Of a stretch of DNA of 58,489 nt, positions 26,901 to 36,981 are shown in pieces. The position numbers were made by a program, and so were the translations under genes. The notes under the pieces were generated by a model that did not search any database, had not been told where the DNA came from, and was given only the letters and a program-made list of their open reading frames with translations. Where the stretch lies: contig SYLY01000014.1 in the NCBI GenBank assembly GCA_005808475.1, positions 1 to 58,489 on the forward strand, read 5' to 3'. Source of the DNA: Acidobacteriota bacterium (GTDB lineage Bacteria; Acidobacteriota; Terriglobia; Bryobacterales; Bryobacteraceae). Each line of letters opens with the position of its first letter. Within the stretch, counting starts at the first letter, position 1.

Positions 26901-27391
26901 TAGGCGGCGGAATGGGCGGCCTGCTGAACGTGATCGCGGGTGGATGGCAGACCGCCGGCATCGTCCGGTTCTCGTCGGGTCTGCCTGTCCGGATGACCGC
27001 GCCCAGCCAGATCTCGCAGTTCGGTTTCGGCGTGCAGCTTCCGGACATCAAGAACGGCAACGACGTCGCGGTTGACCGCCGGACGCCGGACCGCTGGTTC
27101 AACACGGCGGCCTTCACGGCTCCGGCTCCGTTCACCGTCGGGAACTCGCCACGCCGGCTGCCGCTGCTCACGGCGGCTCAGCAGAAGAACGCCGACGTGT
27201 CGCTCATGAAGAACTTCCGGTGGCGTGAAAGGGTCCGCGTCCAGTTCCGCGCCGAAGCATTCAACCTTACCAATACTCCCCAGTTCGGCTGGCCCGACAC
27301 GGCCTTCGGTTCCAACACGTTCGGCGTCGTCTCGAGCACGATGAACATCGGGCCGAGGAACATTCAGTTCGGTCTGAAGGCCGATTTCTAG
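23981..27391 (+). CDS. TonB-dependent receptor, Oar-like
   Basis: 1136 residues. Signal peptide (MPIAIAAALLAASVCFAQ), CarboxypepD_reg-like domain (about 24-105: LTGLVTDPGGGAIPGVSLKL, SGAEGRYTFSQLLPG), plug (FNGGRSTTTGILLDGVSV, SGGGVVSVVTKGG; about 120-250), then a beta-barrel ending in FGLKADF. Conserved receptor landmarks include SKRLFFFANYEALRQ and RFSSGLPVRM. A good Shine-Dalgarno (AAGGAG) precedes the ATG, and TACCAT at 23948-23953 is a possible -10. The substrate is unknown; no exclusive partner gene adjoins. Confidence 0.92.
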   Translation: MPIAIAAALLAASVCFAQTFTANLTGLVTDPGGGAIPGVSLKLTNTATNEARQTTSGAEGRYTFSQLLPGNYALTAEATGFKAFIRSGIELRASQSGAVDVALQVGEVSQRVEVASSIVQLDTQTANQSVTLNRDMVAALPTNVRNPFVLVHATAGVTAPATGISQSVADQNHDRFGFNGGRSTTTGILLDGVSVTTGNGWNGLIYSPSVDAVQEVQIIRNSYDSQYGRSGGGVVSVVTKGGGARYHGTVFDFLRNSVFDANSWINNRGGNARPMFQRNQYGANFSGPIWKSKRLFFFANYEALRQGSPANSTVTLPTERERAGDFSQTRNPNGTLSLVYNPFSNRANPNGAGVARDAFPGNVVPASLFDPVGVKAVALYPQANRAGNAITQALNYSATGKSVNVSDRADIRVDWARSEKHTIYGRFSDAWRIQGRPAAIWQSFTTTGPISGNPRYQTMIGNTFVPNPTWVINVLAGHGRWNERQRANEFGRTGAELGLPGALVGQVDIPNLPQFYMTNYSNIGHSRDLNNYSRTDNFQVNVTKERGVHSIRFGFAWESNKTTGGSQFAPEFTFNRDMTSGPVAQIGATTSGNAVASLLLGTGASGNLQKPVLGASNRLYYAGYFQDTWRIGRRLTINPGIRYDIQRGPTERFDRYSNFHYAVDNPLGARVGFPLKGGLVFLDSKNRASWDTDWFNFAPRLGISYKLNDKMVVRTGYGIFYPQVLGNGDMTGFSATTPWVPSVGGDGINPQDPLRNPFPNGLVPALGRSAGLLTNAGLGAGSFQRHHPDPYMQNFSFDIQYEVSRSTVVEIGYAGHQGRKLSYGVGLNDNQLDPALLSMGATLTQQVPNPFFGFIATGALSGRTVPRQRLLRPFPQFDSVNRSGAIGGGSSSYNALLMKLTKQFSSGLMLMSSYQWSKAIDNIGETEPNPGGAADGYRNNRDISIERSLSAHNLPHSFVTAFVYDLPVGRGKALGGGMGGLLNVIAGGWQTAGIVRFSSGLPVRMTAPSQISQFGFGVQLPDIKNGNDVAVDRRTPDRWFNTAAFTAPAPFTVGNSPRRLPLLTAAQQKNADVSLMKNFRWRERVRVQFRAEAFNLTNTPQFGWPDTAFGSNTFGVVSSTMNIGPRNIQFGLKADF

Positions 27392-27428
27392 GCCGCGCGG
27401 AGCCAAAAACCGGCGTCCGCCGCGCGGC
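27392..27428 (+). terminator. GC-rich hairpin after the TonB receptor gene
   Basis: GCCGCGCGG (27392-27400) pairs perfectly over 9 bp with CCGCGCGGC (27420-27428), starting on the base after the stop codon. There is no U-run behind it, so it is either a weak or factor-assisted terminator or a 3'-end protecting hairpin. Confidence 0.5.
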
Positions 27429-27453
27429 TGGAATGAAGCCTGTTTCATCTACT

Positions 27454-27482
27454 TTGCTTTCAATCAGATAACGTGCTATCGT
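27454..27482 (+). promoter_or_regulatory. Putative promoter of the nucleoside-salvage operon
   Basis: TTGCTT (27454-27459), 17 bases, TATCGT (27477-27482), about 10 nt before the ATG at 27493. Each box has four of six consensus bases. The leader would be very short. Confidence 0.4.
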
Positions 27483-27492
27483 AAGAGATTCC

Positions 27493-28797
27493 ATGCGCAC
27501 TGTCGACCTGATCCGCCGTAAACGGGACGGCGAGGAGCTTTCCGCGGAAGAGATTTCTTCCCTCATCGAGCAATACACGCAAGGTGGCATCCCCGATTAT
27601 CAGATGTCCGCGTTCCTGATGGCCGTGTACTTTTCGGACATGACCGACCAGGAAGTCACCGCCACGACCAAGGCCATGGTGGCGTCCGGCTCGACCATCG
27701 ATTTGAGCGGTATCGCGGGCGTCAAGGTGGACAAGCACTCCACCGGCGGCGTCGGCGACAAGACCAGTCTCATCGCCGCTCCGCTGGCCGCCGCTGCCGG
27801 TGTCATGGTGCCGATGATGTCGGGCCGCGCGTTGGGCCACACGGGCGGGACGCTCGACAAGCTCGAGTCGATCCCCGGCTTCCGCACTTCGCTGAGCGTC
27901 GATGAGTTCCGCGAGCAGCTCCGCATGTACAACCTGGCGTTCATGGGCCAGACTCCCGAGGTCGCGCCGGCGGACGGCAAGCTGTACGCTCTCCGCGATG
28001 TCACCGCCACCGTCGAATCCATCCCGCTCATCGCCAGTTCGATCATGTCGAAGAAGATCTCCGAAGGCATGGACGCGCTGGTGCTCGATGTGAAGGTCGG
28101 CTCGGGCGCGTTCATCAAGAAGCAGGTCGACGCCCGCAAGCTGGCGCAGTTGATGGTCGCCATCGGCCGCCGTCACGACAAGCGCGTGCAGGCGCTGATC
28201 ACCGACATGAATCAGCCGCTCGGCTACGCCGTGGGCAATGCGCTCGAAATCATGGAAGTGTCGCAGACGCTCCAGAACGCCGGTCCCACGGATCTGACGC
28301 GGCTCTCGCTCGAACTCGCCGCGCGAATGATCTTCCTGGGCCGCGTGACCATGACGCTGGACGACGCTCGCGAACTGGCGCAGCGCAAGCTGCTGGATGG
28401 TTCGGGCTACCGCAAGTTCAAGGAAGTGATCAAGGCGCAGGGCGGCGACGCCAATGTGCTCGACCGCTTCGACCTGTTGCCGAACGCCACCGGCGTGCGC
28501 GAGATCCTGTCTCCGCGCAACGGCTTCGTCACCGCCATCGACGCCGAGTACATCGGCATGGCCTCGGCGATGATCGGCGCGGGCCGCGAGACCAAGGAAG
28601 ACGCTGTCGATCCCGCCGTGGGTATGATCCTCGAAGTGAAGATCGGCCAGAAAGTGGACGCGGGCGCCGTTCTCTGCCGCCTCTACTACACCAAGGACGA
28701 GAAGCTGGAAGAAGCCGCCGAACTGGTGGAGGACGCCTTCCGCGTGTCGGGAACGCCCGGCGACGAACGCGAGCTGATTCTCGAAGTCGTCGGCTAG
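27493..28797 (+). CDS. deoA: Pyrimidine-nucleoside (thymidine) phosphorylase
   Basis: 434 residues, the standard length. It splits thymidine/uridine with phosphate to free base and (deoxy)ribose-1-phosphate. The family signature SGRALGHTGGTLDKLESIPG (110-129) and the phosphate/nucleoside-binding KHSTGGVGDKTS (81-92) are intact, as are LRDVTATVES and SKKISEG. It could equally be called pdp, since specificity for thymidine versus uridine is not read here. It is the first gene of a tight operon; the CNT transporter follows after 7 nt. Confidence 0.95.
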   Translation: MRTVDLIRRKRDGEELSAEEISSLIEQYTQGGIPDYQMSAFLMAVYFSDMTDQEVTATTKAMVASGSTIDLSGIAGVKVDKHSTGGVGDKTSLIAAPLAAAAGVMVPMMSGRALGHTGGTLDKLESIPGFRTSLSVDEFREQLRMYNLAFMGQTPEVAPADGKLYALRDVTATVESIPLIASSIMSKKISEGMDALVLDVKVGSGAFIKKQVDARKLAQLMVAIGRRHDKRVQALITDMNQPLGYAVGNALEIMEVSQTLQNAGPTDLTRLSLELAARMIFLGRVTMTLDDARELAQRKLLDGSGYRKFKEVIKAQGGDANVLDRFDLLPNATGVREILSPRNGFVTAIDAEYIGMASAMIGAGRETKEDAVDPAVGMILEVKIGQKVDAGAVLCRLYYTKDEKLEEAAELVEDAFRVSGTPGDERELILEVVG

Positions 28798-28804
28798 CGG
28801 CGCC

Positions 28805-30028
28805 ATGGAGAGGTTCACCGGACTCCTGGGATTGTGCGCGATCCTGGCGGGAGTCTGGATCTTCTCCGCGGACCGCAAGCGAATCAAGGCGAAGCTGCTG
28901 CTGTGGGGTCTGGGCCTCCAGTTCGGCTTCGCTTTTCTCGTGTTGAAGACCGGCTTCGGCCAAGTGTTCCAGACCGCCAGCGTGGCCGTCAACGCGCTGC
29001 TCGAATACGCCGAGTCCGGCAGCAAGTTCGTGTTCGGGCCGCTCGGCGAAAAGGCCGGTCCCTTCGGGGTCGTCTTCGCGTTCCAGGTTCTGCCGATCGT
29101 GATCTTCATCGCCTCGCTGTTTTCGATCCTGTACTATTTCGGCGTCATGCAGGTGGTGGTGAAGGCGATGGCCGTGGGCATGCAGCGCGTGATGGGCGTA
29201 TCCGGCGCCGAGTCGACCAACGTGGCCGCCAGTATCTTCATGGGCCAGACGGAGGCTCCGCTCACCATCAAGCCGTTCCTGCCGAATCTGACGCAATCGG
29301 AGTTGTTTACCGTCATGACCAGCGGCATGGCGCATGTCTCCGGGGCCGTGATGGCCGCCTATGTGAAGATCGCCGGCGTGGAAATCCAGCATCTGTTGAC
29401 GGCCGTGATCATGACCGCTCCGGCCACCATCATGCTTTCCAAGATGATGATTCCCGAGACTGGCACGCCTGAAACCGCGGGTTCGGTGAAGATCGGCGTG
29501 GAAAAGCCCGGCGTCAACATCATCGACGCGGCGGCGCGCGGCGCGGGCGAAGGCCTGCATCTGGCGCTCAATATCGGCGGCATGTTGATCGCGTTTCTGG
29601 CGCTGATCGCGATGGTGAACGGGGTGCTCGGCTGGGTTCATGGATTCCCGGGCATGGGCTGGTTCCCGGAGTCCATGCAGGGCCTGTTCGGCTTCGCGTT
29701 CGCGCCCATCGCCTGGTTGATGGGAGTGCCGTGGAAGGATGCGCATACCATCGGCAACCTGCTGGGCACGCGTCTGGTGTTGAACGAATTCGTCGCCTTT
29801 CTGCAACTGGGGCCGCTCAAGGCCGGGCTCGATCCCAAATCGTTCACCATCGCGACCTACGCTTTGTGCGGGTTCGCCAACCTGAGTTCCATTGCCATTC
29901 AGATCGGCGGCATTGGCGCGCTGGCGCCTACCCGCAAGTCGGACTTGGCGCGGCTGGGGCTGCGCGCGGTGATCGCGGGCACGCTCGCCAACTTCATGTC
30001 CGCCTGCATCGCCGGCATCCTGCTCTAA
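28805..30028 (+). CDS. nupC: Concentrative nucleoside transporter (CNT, NupC family)
   Basis: 407 residues with about 9-10 membrane segments. CNT landmarks are present: GQTEAP (substrate/cation site region), ESTNVAASIFMGQTEAP, TSGMAHVSGAVMAAY and NEFVAF, plus ALCGFANLSSIAIQIGG at the C-terminus. It imports nucleosides with H+ or Na+ in the inner membrane, feeding the phosphorylases and deaminase encoded around it. It lies 7 nt after deoA, and the next gene starts 5 nt after its stop. Confidence 0.94.
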   Translation: MERFTGLLGLCAILAGVWIFSADRKRIKAKLLLWGLGLQFGFAFLVLKTGFGQVFQTASVAVNALLEYAESGSKFVFGPLGEKAGPFGVVFAFQVLPIVIFIASLFSILYYFGVMQVVVKAMAVGMQRVMGVSGAESTNVAASIFMGQTEAPLTIKPFLPNLTQSELFTVMTSGMAHVSGAVMAAYVKIAGVEIQHLLTAVIMTAPATIMLSKMMIPETGTPETAGSVKIGVEKPGVNIIDAAARGAGEGLHLALNIGGMLIAFLALIAMVNGVLGWVHGFPGMGWFPESMQGLFGFAFAPIAWLMGVPWKDAHTIGNLLGTRLVLNEFVAFLQLGPLKAGLDPKSFTIATYALCGFANLSSIAIQIGGIGALAPTRKSDLARLGLRAVIAGTLANFMSACIAGILL

Positions 30029-30033
30029 GGATT

Positions 30034-30840
30034 ATGATCGAAGCGATCGAATATCTTCGCGCCCGCATTCCCGCCGCGCCGCGCACGGCCGTGGTCCTGG
30101 GCAGCGGACTGGGCGCGTTCGCCGATACGGTGGATGGCGGGCTGTCCATCGCCTACCAGGACATCCCTGGCTGGCCCCGCTCGACGGCCGTTGGCCACGC
30201 GGGCAAGCTGGTGTTCGGAACGTTGGGAGGCGTGCCCATCGCGGTGATGAGTGGACGCGCCCACCTGTACGAAGGCCACTCGATGGAAAAGGTGGTGTTC
30301 GGTGTGCGGGCGCTCGGGCGGCTCGGCGCGCGATCCATGGTGTTCACCAATGCCGCGGGCGGCATCAACCTCGCCTATGGCCAGGGATCGCTGGTGCTCA
30401 TCTCCGACCACATCAATCTCCAGGGCGCCAATCCGCTGGCGGGTCCCAACGACGATTCGCTGGGGCCGCGCTTCCCCGACATGTCCGACGCCTACGACGC
30501 CGGTTTCCGCGCGTTGGCGAAGGAAGCGGGGCGGCGCCTCGGCGTCGAACTCCCCGAAGGCGTCTACGCCGGTCTGACCGGCCCGAGCTACGAGACTCCC
30601 GCCGAGATCCGCTATCTGCGCGCCATCGGCGCGGACCTGGTGGGTATGTCCACCGTGCCGGAGGTGATCGCGGCGCGCCACATGGGCGTCCGCTGCCTGG
30701 CCATCTCCTGCGTGACCAACATGGCCGCCGGAATCCTGCCTCAAAAGATCGACCACCAGGAGGTGCTCGAGACCGGGGCTCGCGTGCGCGGCACGCTGGT
30801 GGCGCTGCTCGGCGCGGTGGTTCCGGCGCTCGAGGACTAG
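30034..30840 (+). CDS. punA: Purine-nucleoside phosphorylase (trimeric type)
   Basis: 268 residues, matching trimeric PNP. Motifs: GSGLG (23-27), GHAGKLVFG, MSGRAHLYEGH, TNAAGGIN, LTGPSYETPAEIR, GMSTVPEV and SCVTNMAAG. It cleaves inosine/guanosine with phosphate. The ATG at 30034 has AAGGA at good spacing, so this start is preferred to the longer frame upstream, which lies within the transporter gene. Fourth partner downstream is cytidine deaminase, 2 nt away. Confidence 0.94.
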   Translation: MIEAIEYLRARIPAAPRTAVVLGSGLGAFADTVDGGLSIAYQDIPGWPRSTAVGHAGKLVFGTLGGVPIAVMSGRAHLYEGHSMEKVVFGVRALGRLGARSMVFTNAAGGINLAYGQGSLVLISDHINLQGANPLAGPNDDSLGPRFPDMSDAYDAGFRALAKEAGRRLGVELPEGVYAGLTGPSYETPAEIRYLRAIGADLVGMSTVPEVIAARHMGVRCLAISCVTNMAAGILPQKIDHQEVLETGARVRGTLVALLGAVVPALED

Positions 30841-30842
30841 GC

Positions 30843-31209
30843 ATGGAACCGATCCTCACCGCCGCGATCGAGGCGCGCGAACACGCCTTCGCGCCGTTCT
30901 CCAAGTTCAAGGTGGGCGCCGCGCTCGAGGACGATTTCGGCCGGCTCCATACCGGCTGTAACGTCGAGAACGCCAGCTACGGACTTACCGTCTGCGCCGA
31001 GCGGGTCGCCGTGTTCAAGGCGATCTCGGAGGGCGCGCGACGCTTCCGCCGGATCGCCGTGTGCGCCGATACCGAATCGTTGACGCCGCCCTGCGGGGCC
31101 TGCCGTCAGATCCTGTGGGAGTTCTGCGGAGACATCGAGGTGGTGCTGGTCAACCTGGCCGGCAAAACCGAATCCATCCGGATGAGCCAGTTACTGCCGA
31201 GAGCCTTCG

Positions 31210-31229
<20 letters not shown>
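30843..31229 (+). CDS. cdd: Cytidine deaminase
   Basis: 128 residues, typical of the tetrameric class. Zinc site: Cys51-Ala-Glu53 (TVCAER) and Cys84-x-x-Cys87 (PCGACRQ), with GCNVENASYG for substrate binding. It turns cytidine/deoxycytidine into uridine/deoxyuridine, which the phosphorylase at 27493 can then use. It starts 2 nt after punA, and its last 20 bp overlap the next gene. Confidence 0.94.
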
Positions 31230-32586
<1,357 letters not shown>

Positions 32587-32612
32587 CCCCGCCCCTATCC
32601 CCGCGATCTTTT

Positions 32613-32640
32613 GAGGGGTCCTGAGATTTTTCGCCCCCTC
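32613..32640 (+). terminator. Putative terminator of the nucleoside operon
   Basis: GAGGGG (32613-32618) can pair with CCCCTC (32635-32640) around a 16-nt loop, about 25 nt after the operon stop. A TTTTT run lies inside the loop and not after the stem, so the call is weak. The rest of the 32587-32728 gap should hold the promoter of the next gene, but no clear box pair is seen. Confidence 0.3.
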
Positions 32641-32728
32641 AACGCACTACTTAATAGATCATACAAAACCACTCCAGGAGACGTGGCTCGCCGCCGCGCC
32701 TCCACCGGTTCGCCAGGAGAGGAATATC

Positions 32729-33445
32729 ATGCGCAATACCAGCAAGTTCACGAGGACGCTCATCGCGTTGGCGATGCTGTCGATCCCACTTTGCACGCCG
32801 CTGCAAGCGACTATCATACAAACCTACAACGACCGGACGACGTGGCAGGCTGCCACCTCCGGCCAGTCCGACATCGACTTCAGCGATCTCACGCTGGGCA
32901 ATGGCGGAACCTACACGCTCTACACCACCTCGGCAGGCCTGACCTGGGGCGGAGTCAACTTCACCGGCGTTACCGGTTCTGGAGGCTACTATATGGTGGC
33001 GTCCAATCCGGGAGGATCCGACAGCTTCGGCACCGGCAATCTGCTGCGCGGACCGGCGTATTGGCAGGGTGGCTACATCGAACTCCTGTTCGGCGCCAAT
33101 GTCACCTCCATCGCGCTCGATCTGATGACCATGACGCCCAAGGGCGCTTCGATCAGTCTGGTTGTCGACGGCGTGAGCGTGGGAGGCGCCATCGCCACTT
33201 CAACCGGCAGTCCCACGTTTTGGGGTGCGACCGCGGATAGCCCGATCACCTCGCTTCGCGTCTATCTCAGCATGTCGGGCTCGGGCAGCGACACCCAGGC
33301 CATGATCGACAACATCGCGTTCGGACAGGCTGGACCGCCGCCTGGATCGGAGACGCCGGAGGCCGCCACGCTGTTCTATGTCGGTGGCGGCGTCTACCTG
33401 ATCGCCTGGAAGAAGAAGCGGAGCCTTCGCCTGGCTAGGACCTAG
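32729..33445 (+). CDS. PEP-CTERM-like secreted protein
   Basis: 238 residues. A signal peptide (residues 1-28, LIALAMLSIPLCTPLQA) precedes a Gly/Thr/Ser-rich beta body. The C-terminus has the three-part layout of PEP-CTERM sorting signals: a PEA variant of PEP (ETPEAATL), a hydrophobic segment (FYVGGGVYLIAW) and a basic tail (KKKRSLRL). Such proteins are handled by an exosortase and linked to the surface or exopolysaccharide. The Shine-Dalgarno GGAGAGGA precedes the ATG. No exosortase gene is in this window. Confidence 0.8.
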   Translation: MRNTSKFTRTLIALAMLSIPLCTPLQATIIQTYNDRTTWQAATSGQSDIDFSDLTLGNGGTYTLYTTSAGLTWGGVNFTGVTGSGGYYMVASNPGGSDSFGTGNLLRGPAYWQGGYIELLFGANVTSIALDLMTMTPKGASISLVVDGVSVGGAIATSTGSPTFWGATADSPITSLRVYLSMSGSGSDTQAMIDNIAFGQAGPPPGSETPEAATLFYVGGGVYLIAWKKKRSLRLART

Positions 33446-33497
33446 CCCCAGCGCTCGGCTCCGCCGGCGGTCAGAATGAGAAGGGGAACCTGCTCGC

Positions 33498-35753
33498 TTG
33501 AATCGAATCTCGTGTCTCCTTCTCGTTCCGGCCGCTTTGCTCGCGCAACAGCCGAAGAACTTCCTGCAGCGCGTCTATGCGACGACGGACTCGGCGGTGG
33601 AGCCGATGCTCGGTCCGGGCGCTCCGGCATTCACGTTGAACATCGCCGCGCAAGAGTTGGCGGTAGAGCGCGGAGCCTCGGCGCTGACGCTGAGCGTCCC
33701 CGGATCGCCCGTCCGGCTCCAAGCGCGGCGCGAACGCCGCGACGGCATCGACCTGTATCGCATCCGGCACGCTCCGGGTTCCCCGATGCAGGGTGAACAG
33801 ATCCGTCTGAACTGGGTATTCCCGGACGAATTCAACGAATCGATGACGCTCGACGCCGGCGCGTTACAAGGCCAGCCGCTCTTCCTGCCGGACGGCAAGG
33901 TTCCCGACAATCAATTCACGAACTGGGGCTCGCTGTTTTACGACCGGACCGCGAACCTGGCGGTGGGCGCCGCGCTCGACGGCGCAGTGGGATCGCGTCA
34001 CGCGCGCCGCGGGCACTCCCGTTTCACCAGGACATCCACGCTACAGTTGATGGCCACCACCGGCAATCCGGCGATGGAGTTGATCTTCTTCGCGTATCGT
34101 CCGCGCGACTCGCGGTTCTGGTGGGCCGAGTGGTATCAGCTTCGGCTGGGCGCTGACAAGGACCTGCCGCCGAACCTGTTCCCGATCCTGAGTCCGCGCG
34201 ACCTCGGTTGGCGCCCCGGCGAACGGCAAACGATCGACGTGATCCCCGCGCCGGCCGATCGCGGCCGCAAGATGGAACTGGTGCTGATCGACGAGATTCG
34301 CCAGAGTCTGGCGGCTCGTGTTCCGTTCGAAATGGCGCTTCCGGTCACGCACGTGGAGACCGCCGTGGGAGAGTGGCGATCCGGGCTGTATCGCGCGGTC
34401 GTCGTCCCCGCTGGCGCTGCCGTGGATCCCGGACGCATCGACCTCAACGGCAAACTGACCAACGTGATCGTGCGTCCGGCGAGTCCGCGCGGCCGCGTCC
34501 TGTTCGGTGCGCCCACGGACATGTGGTGGGCGTACTCCACCAACGGCGGGCACGACTTCCACGGCTGGCGCACCGGCTACGATGGCAGCGTGGGCTATTC
34601 GCCCACCGTCATGAGCAGCCGCCAGCGCCGCTTCAACCACTTCTTTTACAGCCTGTACGAACGGTACAACGACATCCATCACCTCCGGTATCTCGACGAA
34701 CTGGCGCGCGGCGAGGGGATCGGGATCGACTACGCCACGCAGCTCGACGTGGCGCGCGGGCGCGTCCGGCTGGACGGCTACGATCTGGTCCTGATCGGCA
34801 ATCACTGCGAGTTCACCACGGAGGAGGCGCACCGGCGCTTTTCCGAATACATGGGCCGCGGCGGCGCGGTGATGCTCCACGGCGGCGATTCGTTCGCCGT
34901 GCGTGTCGACTATCTCCCGAGCCTGGAGGAGCCGCGCTACATCCGCCAGCGCGGCCATATCTGGGCGCACCTGAGCGATCAGCCGGGCGAGTTCCGCTCG
35001 CCCCGCATCGAGCCGCCGGACCCGGGTGACGCGCGCGACTATCTGAACGCGTTCCACACCACGGTCGGTTACTGGATACCGGGTTCGAAAGCGGTGATCG
35101 CCAACGCGGATCATCCGGTGACCCGCGGTCTGAAGCCGGCCCAAGAGGTTCCGGGTCCCTGGGGCGGCGAGACCGATTTCGTCTACGAGCCCGCCGCGTG
35201 GGACATACTCGTGCGGTCGGACCGGACCGCTCCCGAGCAGCGCGAGTTCGGCGTGGACGCCCACGATCCCACTCCGCTGCATCGCGTGGGTCTGGCGATC
35301 CACAAGAACCTGCGCCTGGCGATGGTGGGCGGAGAGAACTTCCCCAACATCCTGAAGGATCCGGAAAACGCGCTCTACCGCGACCTGTACCGGCGGACGT
35401 TCCAATATCTGCTTGACGGCGGACTCCGGAGCAAGGCCGCCGATTGGCGTGCAGCGCCGCTCGACCGGGCCGGGACGATCGAGGCCGTGCGCTACCGTCT
35501 CCCCGTCGCGGTCGACTACGCCAATCCCGAGTGGCACCGCCGCCCCGCTCCGTACGCGCACTATGTGGTGGAGGGGTCGGAGGACGGCCGGGTCTGGTCG
35601 ATGCTCGCCGATCGGCGGCATGGTCCGTGGCGCGATGTTCAGACCGACTTCGTGGCTCCGGCGAGGGTTCGTTACGTGCGCCTGGTGGGTGAGACGTCGA
35701 GCGGAGTTCCGCTGCGTGCCGCCGATGTCGAGGTGCTCGTGCGCGGGCGCTAG
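33498..35753 (+). CDS. Secreted protein with DMFase-beta-like (GATase-like) domain and C-terminal discoidin-like domain
   Basis: 751 residues from a TTG; signal peptide ISCLLLVPAALLAQQ. The N-terminal half is beta-rich. The central part (about 340-630) resembles the C-terminal domain of N,N-dimethylformamidase beta-subunit-like proteins: a flavodoxin/glutamine-amidotransferase-like fold with GIDYATQLD, YDLVLIGNHCEFTTEEAHRR and YMGRGGAVMLHGGDSF. The last 100 residues (HYVVEGSEDGRVWSML, RYVRLVG) look like an F5/8 type C (discoidin) domain that often binds sugars. A weak AAGGGG lies upstream of the TTG. The enzymatic role is unknown. Confidence 0.7.
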   Translation: MNRISCLLLVPAALLAQQPKNFLQRVYATTDSAVEPMLGPGAPAFTLNIAAQELAVERGASALTLSVPGSPVRLQARRERRDGIDLYRIRHAPGSPMQGEQIRLNWVFPDEFNESMTLDAGALQGQPLFLPDGKVPDNQFTNWGSLFYDRTANLAVGAALDGAVGSRHARRGHSRFTRTSTLQLMATTGNPAMELIFFAYRPRDSRFWWAEWYQLRLGADKDLPPNLFPILSPRDLGWRPGERQTIDVIPAPADRGRKMELVLIDEIRQSLAARVPFEMALPVTHVETAVGEWRSGLYRAVVVPAGAAVDPGRIDLNGKLTNVIVRPASPRGRVLFGAPTDMWWAYSTNGGHDFHGWRTGYDGSVGYSPTVMSSRQRRFNHFFYSLYERYNDIHHLRYLDELARGEGIGIDYATQLDVARGRVRLDGYDLVLIGNHCEFTTEEAHRRFSEYMGRGGAVMLHGGDSFAVRVDYLPSLEEPRYIRQRGHIWAHLSDQPGEFRSPRIEPPDPGDARDYLNAFHTTVGYWIPGSKAVIANADHPVTRGLKPAQEVPGPWGGETDFVYEPAAWDILVRSDRTAPEQREFGVDAHDPTPLHRVGLAIHKNLRLAMVGGENFPNILKDPENALYRDLYRRTFQYLLDGGLRSKAADWRAAPLDRAGTIEAVRYRLPVAVDYANPEWHRRPAPYAHYVVEGSEDGRVWSMLADRRHGPWRDVQTDFVAPARVRYVRLVGETSSGVPLRAADVEVLVRGR

Positions 35754-35779
35754 AGCTAGACTGGTCCCAGGAGGCCGGC

Positions 35780-36928
35780 GTGAAAAAAAATCTTCTCGTG
35801 GCTGTGCCGTTGTGTGCCGTCTCTGTTTTCGGCCAACCGATGCAACCCTTGCCGGCCTGTCCGGACGGGCCTCTGTTCCAGGTCATCCCCATGGCGGCGG
35901 ACGACTACATCGCGTTCCGTCCTCTCGGCTTCATCACCGTGCCCACGCACTTCTTTCCCGCCAAGCACTCCAGCTTCATCCTGGCATTGCCCGGCGAGCC
36001 AACCCCGGTCAAGGAGGTTCGATTTCCTGGAGACGCATGGGTAGTGGATATCCTGTCGACCCGATTCTCCACGGGCAACACAGGGTATCAATTGCAGTTC
36101 CAGCCTTGCGACAAGGTGCGGTCCTACTTCTATCACCTGAAGGACATCTCCCCGGCTCTGAAAGACGCGTTCGAGGGCGCGGAGAAACGCTGCTTCGATC
36201 AGGAGTTTCCCGATGGATCGGTGGTGAAGTGCCAAGCCCGAACGTTCGTCCAGGTCGCCACCGGCGAGCTTGCCGGATACACGGGCGATGGCAGCTCTGG
36301 AATCGACTTCGGGCTCGTCGACCTTCGTTTGGAGCCGAAAGGTTTCACCGATCTGGCGAATTACCCGTTCGACTATCCCTACTACGCTTCCCCCATTGAC
36401 TACTATCCGCCGGACGTGAAGGCGCAGTTCGAAGAGAAGCTCGCAAGCTGGGACGGCAAGTCGAAGCGCATCGCCGAGCCCAGAGTCGGCACCCACCGGA
36501 TCGACATCCCGGGCGCCGCCCAAGGCGGGTGGTTTTTCCCGGGATCGAACATGCGGACCAATCCGGACGACATGACAGCCCATCTCGCCCTGGTATCGGA
36601 CTACATCGCGCCAGACCAACCCGTCATCGTGATGGGCAACAAGGTCGCGACCGCGCGAATCGGCCTGTACAGCTTGCAGCCGTCCCCGTCCGGCGACGTC
36701 AATCGCCCCTTTCATGAAGTCTCGCCAGGGAGCCTGTATTGTTACGAGGGCATGCGGAGCGGACGCACCGCCGGCCAGTTGCCGCTCGGGAACCTGGAGG
36801 GCGTCCTGCTGATTTCGCTAACCGGCGAGACGACGCTGGTTGTCGAAAAGCAGGGCGGCGCGGGGGCGTCCTGCGACTCGTTGCGGCCATGGCGCTTTAC
36901 CGAAAACGCCACGGCGTTCCGGCGATAA
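35780..36928 (+). CDS. Secreted protein of unknown function
   Basis: 382 residues from a GTG at 35780, with Shine-Dalgarno GGAGG just upstream. Signal peptide [18 protein letters not shown]. Seven or so cysteines are spread over the mature part, as suits an exported disulphide protein. The stretch [18 protein letters not shown] and the overall layout recall M23-peptidase-like folds, but no HxxxD/HxH zinc motif is present, so I do not assign that. Aromatic-rich [15 protein letters not shown] is unusual. No recognised family. Confidence 0.7.
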   Translation: MKKNLLVAVPLCAVSVFGQPMQPLPACPDGPLFQVIPMAADDYIAFRPLGFITVPTHFFPAKHSSFILALPGEPTPVKEVRFPGDAWVVDILSTRFSTGNTGYQLQFQPCDKVRSYFYHLKDISPALKDAFEGAEKRCFDQEFPDGSVVKCQARTFVQVATGELAGYTGDGSSGIDFGLVDLRLEPKGFTDLANYPFDYPYYASPIDYYPPDVKAQFEEKLASWDGKSKRIAEPRVGTHRIDIPGAAQGGWFFPGSNMRTNPDDMTAHLALVSDYIAPDQPVIVMGNKVATARIGLYSLQPSPSGDVNRPFHEVSPGSLYCYEGMRSGRTAGQLPLGNLEGVLLISLTGETTLVVEKQGGAGASCDSLRPWRFTENATAFRR

Positions 36929-36981
36929 CGCGATTCGAGATCCTGGAAAAGGCGCGCCCGGCTATCATGGGAACGAGCCTC

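Noticed and set aside
35780-36928. M23-type peptidase
   Set aside because: The sequence style is suggestive, but the zinc-binding HxxxD and HxH motifs are missing.
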